From contig CAYUIZ010000067.1 of NCBI GenBank assembly GCA_964444885.1, forward strand, positions 1-16,944: a stretch of DNA of 16,944 nucleotides, in the 5' to 3' direction. The notes under the pieces are model-generated. The model was not told the origin of the DNA, searched no databases, and saw only the letters and a list, made by a program, of their open reading frames with translations. Below, one piece after another: positions 1 through 6,580 of the stretch. Within the stretch, counting starts at the first letter, position 1. Every line of letters begins with the position of its first letter. Both the position numbers and the translations under genes were made by a program. Source of the stretch: CAYRGQ01 sp964444885. GTDB taxonomy: Bacteria; Bacteroidota; Bacteroidia; Sphingobacteriales; Sphingobacteriaceae.

Positions 1-61
1 TAAAGCTACAGTGGATCAGTTAATCATGAAATATGTAGTTGGTCGGGTGGATACGCTCTAA
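1..61 (+). CDS. 3' end of an unidentified gene (partial)
   Basis: Frame 2 is open from the window edge and stops at TAA 59-61. It reads KATVDQLIMKYVVGRVDTL, a plausible coding C-terminus that is cut by the window edge. The stop lies 14 bases before the proposed start of the HEPN gene, which suggests the two are co-transcribed. Too little is visible to name a family. Only about 20 codons are present, so even its coding status is moderate. Frame 1 is also open over 4-75 and leads straight into the HEPN frame, so a frameshift joining the two reading frames cannot be excluded. Confidence 0.4.
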   Translation, partial: KATVDQLIMKYVVGRVDTL

Positions 62-75
62 ATACAATATCAAAT

Positions 76-528
76 TTGATAAATAAAGGGATAAAACCGT
101 TTTATGGATTAACTTTTTTACATAAAGCTAAGATTGAGCCAAATTTAAGAGATAAATGGATTTATGCAGCTATGGCAACAGAATTAGCGACTAAAGAATT
201 TCTTTTCAAGAAAGACCCAAAACTAAGAGAATTATGGGATAACAGACAAGCCCCCAAGATTAAAGACCTTTTTGAGAAATATGTAGCCCCAAACGTAACT
301 GCTAAAATAAAATATTTCAGTTTGCTAATAAGAAACGCACGTATCAGGAATAAAATTATACACCGGCCTTATAAAGAACAAGGTCTGACGTACAAAAATG
401 CCATGGAGTATTTAGACACCGTTGAAAGTTACATTTTCACATTGATGCTGGAAATATATCCTAATAATCCTGTTTTAAAAGAATGCATACAAAATATTAA
501 AAATGACATGACCGCTAAACATCAATGA
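76..528 (+). CDS. HEPN-domain protein, putative ribonuclease/toxin-like
   Basis: This is a 150-residue, mostly alpha-helical, basic protein. The C-terminal half carries the motif RNKIIH at residues 91-96, which fits the Rx4-6H signature of HEPN domains. In active HEPN RNases these residues act at the active site of a dimer. The segment around residues 27-50 (AAMATELATKEFLFKKDPKL) resembles the first helix pair of HEPN proteins. HEPN proteins act in toxin-antitoxin pairs, abortive infection and RNA decay; that role here is inferred from the motif. The start is uncertain. The only in-frame start before residue 33 is TTG 76, with no clear ribosome-binding site, and the frame is open back to position 4. 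Base composition is AT-rich, unlike the genes after 3 kb. No partner nucleotidyltransferase or antitoxin is visible, although one could lie upstream. Confidence 0.65.
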   Translation: MINKGIKPFYGLTFLHKAKIEPNLRDKWIYAAMATELATKEFLFKKDPKLRELWDNRQAPKIKDLFEKYVAPNVTAKIKYFSLLIRNARIRNKIIHRPYKEQGLTYKNAMEYLDTVESYIFTLMLEIYPNNPVLKECIQNIKNDMTAKHQ

Positions 529-742
529 AGTCTCAGTGGGCTTAAATTTACTCGAAAATTTAACCTGACCCCCGAGTCTTGACTTTGGGGAATAAACAAC
601 AAATAATTGAGGAATCCAGTAATCAACAATCCAAATTGATAAGTTTGCAAAGATTGTCCCAGAATAACAAATCCCGAGAAGATAAAGTCAATCGAGCCGC
701 CGCCCAAAATCAGACGAAATAAAATTAAAGCAATCGATCGAC

Positions 743-927
743 GACTTCTTTTCGATTTTACTGGCTTTTCCTTGCGCCAGTTACGTTATTGGGAAAGAAG
801 TCATGGGTATTCCCAACACAGGAAAAATAATCGTTCTCTCAACTTAAAATTTGGTTACGGTATTTTATTTGGCTAACTTCCCAACCAGTTAAGCACGGTT
901 CTTAACACGAGCATGAGACGAGAGAAC
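743..927. ncRNA. candidate structured RNA (nested inverted repeats)
   Basis: Several perfect stems can be read directly. The outer stem is GACTTCTTT 743-751 with AAAGAAGTC 794-802. Nested inside it is ACTGGC 760-765 with GCCAGT 776-781, closing a 10-base loop. A second long-range stem pairs GTTCTCTC 833-840 with GAGAGAAC 920-927. Inside that one is GTTAAG 888-893 with CTTAAC 901-906, closing a 7-base loop. So many stems in 185 noncoding bases between two genes with RNA-acting domains suggests a structured transcript. Inverted repeats do not reveal the strand, and protein-binding sites or chance could also explain some of them. Confidence 0.3.
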
Positions 928-1069
928 AATACAAGATAAATAACCTAATCAAATTAAAGCAGCATTCAAGCAAAAAGTATTTATTGACATGGTATATTTA
1001 TATATCTCCTAAGGAAGTTCGCAAACCGACAATTATTATTTAACCAGTTAAAAAGCGGCCACATAAGCC

Positions 1070-1077
1070 TATTTTTG
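1070..1077 (+). promoter_or_regulatory. possible Bacteroidota -7 box before the LOTUS gene
   Basis: TATTTTTG matches the TAnnTTTG -7 consensus exactly and lies 28 bases before the ATG at 1106, giving a short leader. No good TTTG -33 element is seen at the usual spacing. In AT-rich DNA this match could arise by chance. Confidence 0.35.
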
Positions 1078-1105
1078 CACTTTTAAATACCAAACCATTA
1101 ATCCA

Positions 1106-2335
1106 ATGACAACGGAAGAAATTAAAAAGGTCTTGATTGAAACGGCTTCAACTTGTAAAAACAAAGACGGTTGGATACATTTAGGTGCATTTGGACTTGC
1201 TCTAAAAGCCAAAGGCTTCGATTTTAAGACTACAGGACACTTTAAACTTATTCATTTTCTATCTTCTTTTCCCGACCTAATTGAAGTTAAGGAAGACGAT
1301 ACTTTCGAGCCACCGTTGCCTTTCATACGAATTTTGGAGAAACGAATATCCACAAAGCCGACTTCTGCATCATCAAAAATAAAATCCACCAAAAAAGAGA
1401 GCGTAAACAAATCAAAACCAGGTTTATTACAATGGGCGTGGATGGGGGATTTTAAATTTGTATTAAAAAAACTAAGTGAGTTTACATTACCTGAACAATG
1501 GTATTATGGTCACACTAAGAAAATCGACCATTTCCCAATATTAGGTAACTATCTCATTTATACGTTCTATCGGCTTCAAAAAGAGAATAAAGTCAGAGAA
1601 GGAACCACGTATGCTGCTTTTAACACTGGCCTTGTTGATAAGAAATATAAACAAATATTTGCCTTATTTCAACGAACAACTTCTTATACTCAGAAATGGG
1701 AGTTCAAATATTTCTGCGTTGCTGGCGAAGAGTGGGCCGGAAAAACCTTGGTCTCAAATTTCAAACCACTCCCAGAGAGAGCGCATTACTTCAAAGATAC
1801 GGCAGACATGATTTATGACACAACGAGCGGCGAACCATCGCTTGATGATAAACATATATTCGTTGAAAACACCGATAGATTACCCACAGCATTTATTGAA
1901 GACAACTGTCCAAAAGGCTTTACGTTAAAGGACACGTCAAAAATGGACTTCGAAGAACGGAAGCAGTATTTCAGGAATTTAGGCATGGCAATTGAAGCCG
2001 ATGAGCGCACCTATCGCTATATGAAAGGGCGGCTTGATGATGCGGTTAAACTGGCATTAAAACGGATTGACTGGAACTTCAAAACTGCAATCCCAATGTA
2101 TTTTCCGACCAAAAATAAGATGTCATTGCTTCTCCCCTTGGCTCTTGTTAGTGATGATAAAGTGGACATTGCGTTAGTAGTAGAAAGAACGCCATCAGGC
2201 AATTACTTAGGACATACAATACTGCCACTATCGTGGGCATACAGCAACGCAAGGCTTGTGACGCGGCCTGATAGTGATTGGCTTGTTGCAGAAGAAATTG
2301 ACACGACAATTGATGACGAAGATATTGAAGCGTGA
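1106..2335 (+). CDS. LOTUS (OST-HTH) and DUF3825 domain protein
   Basis: This is a 409-residue cytoplasmic protein with no signal peptide. Residues 1 to about 65 form a LOTUS/OST-HTH winged-helix domain. Its hallmark DGWIHLGAFGLALKAKGFDF segment starts near residue 21 and is followed by the LIHFLSSFPDLIEV helix and strand. LOTUS domains bind RNA, including G-rich or structured RNA, and in bacteria are often joined to NYN/PIN nucleases. A Lys/Ser-rich linker (about 78-107) leads into a region from about 110 to 400 that resembles DUF3825, a domain of unknown function known to co-occur with OST-HTH. Features there include WAWMGDF, a YFCVAG stretch and the C-terminal LPLSWAYSNARLV. No nuclease motif is recognisable. 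It shares the AT-rich composition of the HEPN gene upstream. A role in RNA recognition or defence is inferred, not shown. Confidence 0.72.
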   Translation: MTTEEIKKVLIETASTCKNKDGWIHLGAFGLALKAKGFDFKTTGHFKLIHFLSSFPDLIEVKEDDTFEPPLPFIRILEKRISTKPTSASSKIKSTKKESVNKSKPGLLQWAWMGDFKFVLKKLSEFTLPEQWYYGHTKKIDHFPILGNYLIYTFYRLQKENKVREGTTYAAFNTGLVDKKYKQIFALFQRTTSYTQKWEFKYFCVAGEEWAGKTLVSNFKPLPERAHYFKDTADMIYDTTSGEPSLDDKHIFVENTDRLPTAFIEDNCPKGFTLKDTSKMDFEERKQYFRNLGMAIEADERTYRYMKGRLDDAVKLALKRIDWNFKTAIPMYFPTKNKMSLLLPLALVSDDKVDIALVVERTPSGNYLGHTILPLSWAYSNARLVTRPDSDWLVAEEIDTTIDDEDIEA

Positions 2336-2526
2336 TTAATTAACTAATAAAAAGCGGGATAATCCTTACACAGACATGTTTTATAAGCAGTTGGTGTACG
2401 GTTTTTCTATTAAATCCCATTAATCTGACGTTTGAGGGGGTTAAATTTTAGGGTAAATTTATATGGCCTCTTATGGTTTGATTTGACCTGATTTGATTCA
2501 AAACGGTCATTTTTTCAGACAAAAAA
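2336..2526. other. intergenic end of the island, with short spaced repeats
   Basis: No gene is seen. The heptamer GATTTGA occurs at 2480-2486 and again at 2490-2496, a spacing of exactly 10 bases (one helical turn). This could be a pair of integrase arm-type sites next to the attachment core, but that is inference. The region is AT-rich, and no clear terminator for the LOTUS gene is present. Confidence 0.4.
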
Positions 2527-2551
2527 TGGGGTTCGATTCCCCTACGGGCTA
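2527..2551 (+). repeat. 3' tRNA fragment, probable attachment-site copy (attR)
   Basis: GGGG, TTCGATT and CCCC form a T-arm with the universal GTTCGATTC pattern. They are followed by the 3' acceptor strand ACGGGCT and discriminator A. There is no D-arm or anticodon arm upstream, so this is a fragment and not a tRNA gene. A T-arm to 3'-end fragment is the classic scar left by tyrosine-integrase insertion into a tRNA gene. The orientation places the element on the left and the native chromosome on the right. Pair 49-65 is T-T, which is acceptable if homology begins at the GGGG. The isotype cannot be assigned without the anticodon. Confidence 0.7.
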
Positions 2552-2562
2552 CAGGAAATAAG

Positions 2563-2607
2563 AAAAGTTGGTTTGAAGCAATACCGCTGAACGCCGACTT
2601 TTTTTTC
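2563..2607 (+). terminator. intrinsic terminator after the tRNA fragment
   Basis: AAAAGTTGG (2563-2571) pairs with CCGACTTTT (2594-2602), including one G-T wobble, and continues into a run of T. It lies about a dozen bases after the tRNA 3' end, where a tRNA transcript would normally terminate. This supports the view that everything from here rightward is the original chromosomal flank of the tRNA gene. Confidence 0.6.
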
Positions 2608-2698
2608 GTTTTAGGGTATCGTTTGGTATCGTTGATATTACAAGATTTGTCTCCCCGATAGTCTCCCCCTTTTTCTCAATATTATAACCCTCGCAGCA

Positions 2699-2824
2699 TC
2701 ATCTATAAAATGACTTTATTAATTCCTGAGCCTCTTCAAAATCAAATTCTCGTTCTTTAATCATTTTCTTTTTGTCTCGGTTTACTAAGTAAATGACAAA
2801 ACCTGTATAAGGTTGACATTTAGC
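2699..2824 (-). pseudogene. short coding relic of unknown family
   Basis: On the minus strand a frame is open between a stop at 2825-2827 and its terminal TGA at 2699-2701. It reads as a natural protein end, including TGFVIYLVNRDKKKMIKERE and then FDFEEAQELIKSFYR. An internal ATG at 2760-2762 would give only 21 residues. The upstream side is cut off by the octamer repeat block, as if the rest of the gene was deleted or overwritten. No family is recognised. It may be a decayed gene or chance. Confidence 0.3.
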
Positions 2825-2844
2825 TTATCGACTAAAGACTTACG

Positions 2845-2988
2845 ACTAACCGAATCAACGCCTAACCGACTCAACAAATCAACGAATAAGCGAAAACGCG
2901 AAAAAACGAATCGGCAAATCAACGACTAACCGACTCAACAAATCAACGAATCAGCGAATCAACAAATAAGCGAATCCACGAATCCAGC
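2845..2988. repeat. imperfect 8-bp tandem repeat (18 units, consensus AATCAACG)
   Basis: The stretch divides cleanly into 18 consecutive octamers such as AATCAACG, ACTAACCG, ACTCAACA, AATAAGCG and AATCCACG. All keep phase with no indel. Units AATCAACG recur exactly four times. A 26-bp block starting CTAACCGACTC is repeated exactly at 2862 and 2926, 64 bases (eight units) apart, showing a higher-order duplication. It sits between the coding relic and the 3' end of the glycosidase gene. It lacks the direct repeat/unique spacer pattern of a CRISPR array. Function unknown; slippage-driven expansion is the simplest origin. Confidence 0.85.
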
Positions 2989-3036
2989 CACCATCCTTTC
3001 CCCCTTGCAGCGCAATGGAGCTACAACAAACAGCAC

Positions 3037-4680
3037 CTATCTTCTTAACACTAAGATCGCATCGGTATCACTTGGCGACGCCGCTTCAATAGCCTGCTGG
3101 CTTCGGCGTATGTTTGCGGGTACGGATGCTCCCGTGCCAGGAAAATACCACACGGCCTCTTGGATCAGCTGCGGTTTATCATACGCCATTTCGAATTGCT
3201 GTGCCACCGGCACATAAACCAATGTGACAGCCGCGTTTTCGTCGGCGAGGACACTGATCGTGGCCAGCACCTGCCCGTCCCCGCTTTGCGATTTGATGGC
3301 GTTGCGCACGGGTCGCAATTCCCACCAGTTGAACTGACCAAAGAACGCGCGAAGGCTGCCCAGCTGGATACTCGCCTTGCTCTTGATCCCATCCTCCCAA
3401 TCGTATTCCGATGGGTCCGTCATGCCATGGTTATGCGATTTTTCGCCAACGCGCAGCCACGGCCAAGTAGCCCATGCTCCGTAGCCAACTCCCGCGACAG
3501 GTGCACTGAACATACTCCAAAAGACACTTTTACGGACCTCGTAGTCGTTGGCACGCTCCCCTTGTTGTTCGTATACGGGTTCGGTATCGATGATGGGGCG
3601 CGGTGTCAGCTGATCCCAACCACTGGCCACGGGACCACTGGTTTTCCAGCGTACTTTATTTTCATCGTTGGTATGGCCTGTTTGGTAGGAAACCATATCC
3701 AGCCACGGCTCATTATCATAAACGTGTGCATACCAGTTGTAGCCGGCTGCATGTAGCGTCACCATGCTTTGATGTGCCGAGCTATCGCCAAATACTGCAC
3801 GACCGATGGTTTTCCACTTGGCTTCATGGTCGCCGATGAAATCGCCGTCGCCTCCAAGGTTCCAGATCACATGGTATGCATCATACCGCGCTTTGATGTA
3901 TTTCGCCAACTTGATTGCGCTGGGAACAGGGAGATCGGATCCTGGGCCCGCACCATAGACCCACAGCATGATGGGCGCCGCGACTAAACCGACGGCATTA
4001 ATTTGTTCAATTTTAACATCGAGGTGCTGGAAAAAAGAAGGATTGATCACAATGGCATCATCCCCCGTATATGCCGGCACTTCCATGGCCTCGGTGGGCA
4101 AACCGCGCCATTGGGTAGTGACAAACTGGATGACCGAATAGTGATGCTCCTGCCGGTGCTGCAGGTATGTGGGCCATTCTTCCTGGGTAGCGCGCAACGC
4201 GCCATTCCAAGCGGTGCAGCCCAAATAGAAGAATGGCGTCCCGTCTGCATGGGAAATGTGGTAATTCCCCTGCGCGTGGCCTACTTTCCCGTGCGAATAG
4301 ATTGCCAACGATGACGTGTTTCTCCGAGCCCTGAATTTGCCCGACTGCTTGTGTAGGGATTTGTTTTCCATATCCGAGGAGTGGGTCGTGTAACTCCACC
4401 TACCAATTTCGTCGGGCATGAATCGGATTTTCCAGGTGTTTCCGCCATCCCAAAAGCCCGCCACCTGATGCTGCTTGCCCGAGGGCGCAACAAACGTGGC
4501 CAGCAACTCTACATCATCGACCGGATTGGCGTAAGTTATCGCACTTACGTACGCCAGCTCCACGGGTTTCCACTGTTGTGCCCGCACCGTATTCTGGGCC
4601 ACCAATACCGTCGAATACAAACAGCAAGCCATCAGCATGGCGCTCACCACAAGGCTCGGATTTACTTTTTTTACGCTCAT
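3037..4680 (-). CDS. secreted DUF5060/DUF4038 glycoside hydrolase (apiosidase-like fold)
   Basis: This is a 547-residue exported protein. The N-terminal hydrophobic stretch ends near VLVAQ (residue 29) and suits signal peptidase I. An internal LMAC at 17-20 leaves a lipoprotein reading possible. Residues from about 35 to 105 form a DUF5060 beta-sandwich (FWDGGNTWKIRFMPDEIGRW). From about 130 to 465 runs a DUF4038 TIM barrel, opening with the PFFYLGCTAWNGAL strand. Candidate acid residues are the Asp in NLGGDGDF and the Glu in IIDTEPVYE, where GH140-like enzymes place their catalytic carboxylates. The last 80 residues resemble the small C-terminal beta domain common in the family. Expected role: cleavage of a plant or host glycan side chain in the periplasm or at the surface. 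The substrate cannot be read from the sequence. It is transcribed away from the decayed SusD region, with no operon partner visible. Confidence 0.8.
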   Translation of the reverse strand: MSVKKVNPSLVVSAMLMACCLYSTVLVAQNTVRAQQWKPVELAYVSAITYANPVDDVELLATFVAPSGKQHQVAGFWDGGNTWKIRFMPDEIGRWSYTTHSSDMENKSLHKQSGKFRARRNTSSLAIYSHGKVGHAQGNYHISHADGTPFFYLGCTAWNGALRATQEEWPTYLQHRQEHHYSVIQFVTTQWRGLPTEAMEVPAYTGDDAIVINPSFFQHLDVKIEQINAVGLVAAPIMLWVYGAGPGSDLPVPSAIKLAKYIKARYDAYHVIWNLGGDGDFIGDHEAKWKTIGRAVFGDSSAHQSMVTLHAAGYNWYAHVYDNEPWLDMVSYQTGHTNDENKVRWKTSGPVASGWDQLTPRPIIDTEPVYEQQGERANDYEVRKSVFWSMFSAPVAGVGYGAWATWPWLRVGEKSHNHGMTDPSEYDWEDGIKSKASIQLGSLRAFFGQFNWWELRPVRNAIKSQSGDGQVLATISVLADENAAVTLVYVPVAQQFEMAYDKPQLIQEAVWYFPGTGASVPANIRRSQQAIEAASPSDTDAILVLRR

Positions 4681-5298
4681 TTTTACTGGTTTAGCCGAAT
4701 GAAAATCGAATGGATCTCAGATACCGATCGCCTTTCAATCCGTTTACAATCTTGCTTATCATTATCAATCATGTCTAGGGATTGAGGTAATGCCGTGAAC
4801 TTTTTGAAAAACAGTGTGCAGTGACTTAGGTTCTGTCTGTCGGGTTGCTAATTATTCAACGTACCTAGGCTACGCTATGTTGCCCACAGCGCAATCGTTT
4901 TTACTGCGCTCTTGATATTTTCTCATGATTTTTGCCAGCTATGCAACAAAAACACGCCAAAATATTCGTGGCCGTCACTTCTCGCGCTTGCCGTTGGCCC
5001 AGCGCTATAAATATGACTCCCGCGTCCGGGATCTGAGACGTTTCAAAAGCGATTTCCCTGGCTGCGCATAAGCATTCACGCAGTCCCGGTTTACGTTTGT
5101 TGGTTTGGTCTTAAAGATAGTGTCTTTTGGAGTATTATCCTAAGAAATGGTGGTTGCTCGCCGCAATCACCCTAACCAATATCACATAATCATCCCATAA
5201 GACTACGCCTAGCAGATATCGCTCGTATATTTCCTGCACTTATTTTCGGCATGGTTCTTTAACAGCCCCCCACTCAAGGTGCGCCTGATTATTCTTGA
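4681..5298. other. decayed intergenic region between the glycosidase and the SusD relic
   Basis: About 620 bases with no intact gene on either strand. All frames are broken by stops every few dozen codons. It must contain the glycosidase promoter (minus strand), but no convincing TAnnTTTG box is seen on that strand. Small hairpins occur, for example TCCCG 5018-5022 with CGGGA 5027-5031. Because it leads into the C-terminus of a SusD protein, it probably is degraded susC/susD-type sequence, though no other recognisable fragment could be read. Confidence 0.5.
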
Positions 5299-5511
5299 CC
5301 GAACCAAATAATTGTGATCTTCTATCTTAAGGGACTCTCCCATTACCGTACGCTTGGCGAAGCGCAAGAACTTGTCGGCGAATACTATAACGTGAGAGAC
5401 GGTTCGTATACCGAAATTGCCCAAAGGCACTATCTTTGGAAAATTCCGGATTCAGCGTTTAACTATAACAAGGCGATAGAACAAGGTAGGGATCAAAACC
5501 CGGGCTATTAG
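5299..5511 (+). pseudogene. C-terminal relic of a RagB/SusD family protein
   Basis: The reading frame after an in-frame TGA at 5296-5298 gives a stretch ending in RHYLWKIPDSAFNYN and then DQNPGY. The pattern HYLWPIP...N...QNPGY at the extreme C-terminus is the signature end of SusD-like outer-membrane glycan-binding lipoproteins, which are normally about 500-600 residues. Only about 70 residues remain, with no signal peptide or TPR-like N-terminal part, and stops lie just upstream (5260-5262 and 5296-5298). The gene is therefore truncated. Its stop is 27 bases before the next gene, the usual order of a susC-susD-enzyme operon, so the endonuclease-like gene probably was the downstream member. 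Confidence 0.8.
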
Positions 5512-5538
5512 TCCGAAGCACGAAACAACACTACGAAT

Positions 5539-6378
5539 ATGATAAAACACACGTTATTAATTGCCCTCGCGCTCGGGCTTGGCGCACTGCAGCTTTTTGC
5601 CCAAACGGCTGACGGATTGCCGCTCAAAATCCGTGTGGCTACCTACAACGTCGGCCACTTCAACCAAGGCGTAGCGGGGGGCCTGGAAGTGCGGGGCGAG
5701 GCCGTATACGGCAAGGAAGGCAAACGCAAGTATGCAGAGCTGGAAATGGTCGAATGGCGCGAATGGATCAGCCGCGAAAGCCTCGACATACTCGCTGTAC
5801 AGGAGTGGAGTTCGTTTTTCGATGTCGATAGCACGTTCGTCGCGGAAGATGAATTGCTCCAACCCTTTTACAAAAACCGATATTTCGGCGACGAGCATCG
5901 ATGGATTTATAATGGGATCGCCACCAATTACAAGCTCACCAACCTGCGTCAGCAATATTGGGCGGGCGATTACTATGCCCTGATTGGGGATTTGAAGGTC
6001 GGGGAAAAAACCATTACCATCATGTCCACCCATATTCCTTGGCAAAAAGAATGGCATGCGGCCGCACTGGACTCACTGATGGCGACCATGCAACAGTATG
6101 AGTACTTGATCTGCTTCGGGGACTTTAACGCCTCAGACGAGGAACAACTACGCTTCAAGGAAGCGGGTTTTAATCTGGCAAACGGCGGTCATCAGGGCTG
6201 GTTCGGCACCGCGGCAGGCTCACTCAAGCTGGCCGGTCGGCAGGGAGGGCCAGACAAAAACATCGACAACATCATGACGACCAGCAACATCAAAATCATG
6301 AACATTTCGGCGCCCTACACAGGCTTGAACGACCATGACCATCTTCCCGTGCTAGCGGATTTGATTATCACTTGGTGA
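5539..6378 (+). CDS. secreted endonuclease/exonuclease/phosphatase (EEP) family protein
   Basis: A 279-residue exported protein with signal peptide MIKHTLLIALALGLGALQLF and cleavage after AQ (22). The EEP catalytic set is visible in order: N37 in ATYNVG, the metal-ligand E89 in VQEW, H165 in STHIP, D195 and N197 in GDFN, D243 in NIDNIM, and the C-terminal D-H pair in DHDHLPV (265-271). This makes it likely an active Mg2+-dependent phosphodiesterase or phosphatase. EEP members act on DNA, phosphoinositides, sphingomyelin or nucleotides, and the substrate here is not readable. Export points to scavenging of phosphate esters or nucleic acid. It follows the SusD relic closely and is followed by a strong terminator, so it closes that transcription unit. 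Confidence 0.8.
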   Translation: MIKHTLLIALALGLGALQLFAQTADGLPLKIRVATYNVGHFNQGVAGGLEVRGEAVYGKEGKRKYAELEMVEWREWISRESLDILAVQEWSSFFDVDSTFVAEDELLQPFYKNRYFGDEHRWIYNGIATNYKLTNLRQQYWAGDYYALIGDLKVGEKTITIMSTHIPWQKEWHAAALDSLMATMQQYEYLICFGDFNASDEEQLRFKEAGFNLANGGHQGWFGTAAGSLKLAGRQGGPDKNIDNIMTTSNIKIMNISAPYTGLNDHDHLPVLADLIITW

Positions 6379-6421
6379 CGCTGTCGAAGCGCTTTCCTTA
6401 GGATTGGCACGTACGCCCCAT

Positions 6422-6464
6422 AGCCACGTCTTGTTTGTAATCTAATCAAGACGAGGCTTTTTTT
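6422..6464 (+). terminator. strong intrinsic terminator after the EEP gene
   Basis: AGCC(A)CGTCTTG at 6422-6433 pairs with CAAGACG(A)GGCT at 6447-6458, around a 13-base loop and one A-A mismatch, followed directly by a T-run to 6464. It lies 43 bases after the stop codon. Confidence 0.85.
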
Positions 6465-6580
6465 ATGGCTTGTTAACCCGCCAGCCTCTTCAGAAGGCGC
6501 TACGCCACTGCCTGCTTCCCCTCCATTCCCCAAAATAATCCTTACATTTACTTCCACTGACAACCCCTTAAAACCGGATT

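Larger units (their letters stand above)
529..1105. other. 577-base AT-rich intergenic region with nested inverted repeats
   Basis: No convincing reading frame is present on either strand. It begins with an AT hairpin just after the HEPN stop (TTAAATTT 542-549 with AAATTTAA 556-563). This has no following T-run, so it is not a clear terminator. The middle (743-927) holds several stems described separately. The right end carries a possible promoter for the LOTUS gene. The length is unusual for an accessory island, where spacing is commonly short. Confidence 0.6.

Noticed and set aside
542..563. Terminator for the HEPN gene
   Set aside because: An 8-bp AT-only stem with no following T-run; too weak to call.
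522..707. 61-residue minus-strand frame after the HEPN gene
   Set aside because: Hydrophobic low-complexity translation in AT-rich DNA, no ribosome-binding site, and overlapping the end of the HEPN gene.
2480..2551. Complete tRNA gene
   Set aside because: Only the T-arm, acceptor 3' strand and discriminator are present; no D-arm, anticodon arm or 5' acceptor strand can be found upstream.
2845..2988. CRISPR array
   Set aside because: The units are 8 bases with no unique spacers of constant length, and no cas gene is nearby; it is a simple tandem repeat.
3005..3217. 70-residue plus-strand frame at the end of the repeat block
   Set aside because: Mostly antisense to the glycosidase C-terminus and without a family pattern.
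3160..3756. 198-residue plus-strand frame inside the glycosidase gene
   Set aside because: It lies wholly antisense to the DUF5060/DUF4038 coding sequence, which has intact motifs throughout.
5149..5190. Signal-peptide-like KKWWLLAAITLTNIT in decayed DNA
   Set aside because: It has no start codon (TAA lies just before it) and stops after 15 codons; it could be a relic, but there is nothing else to support it.
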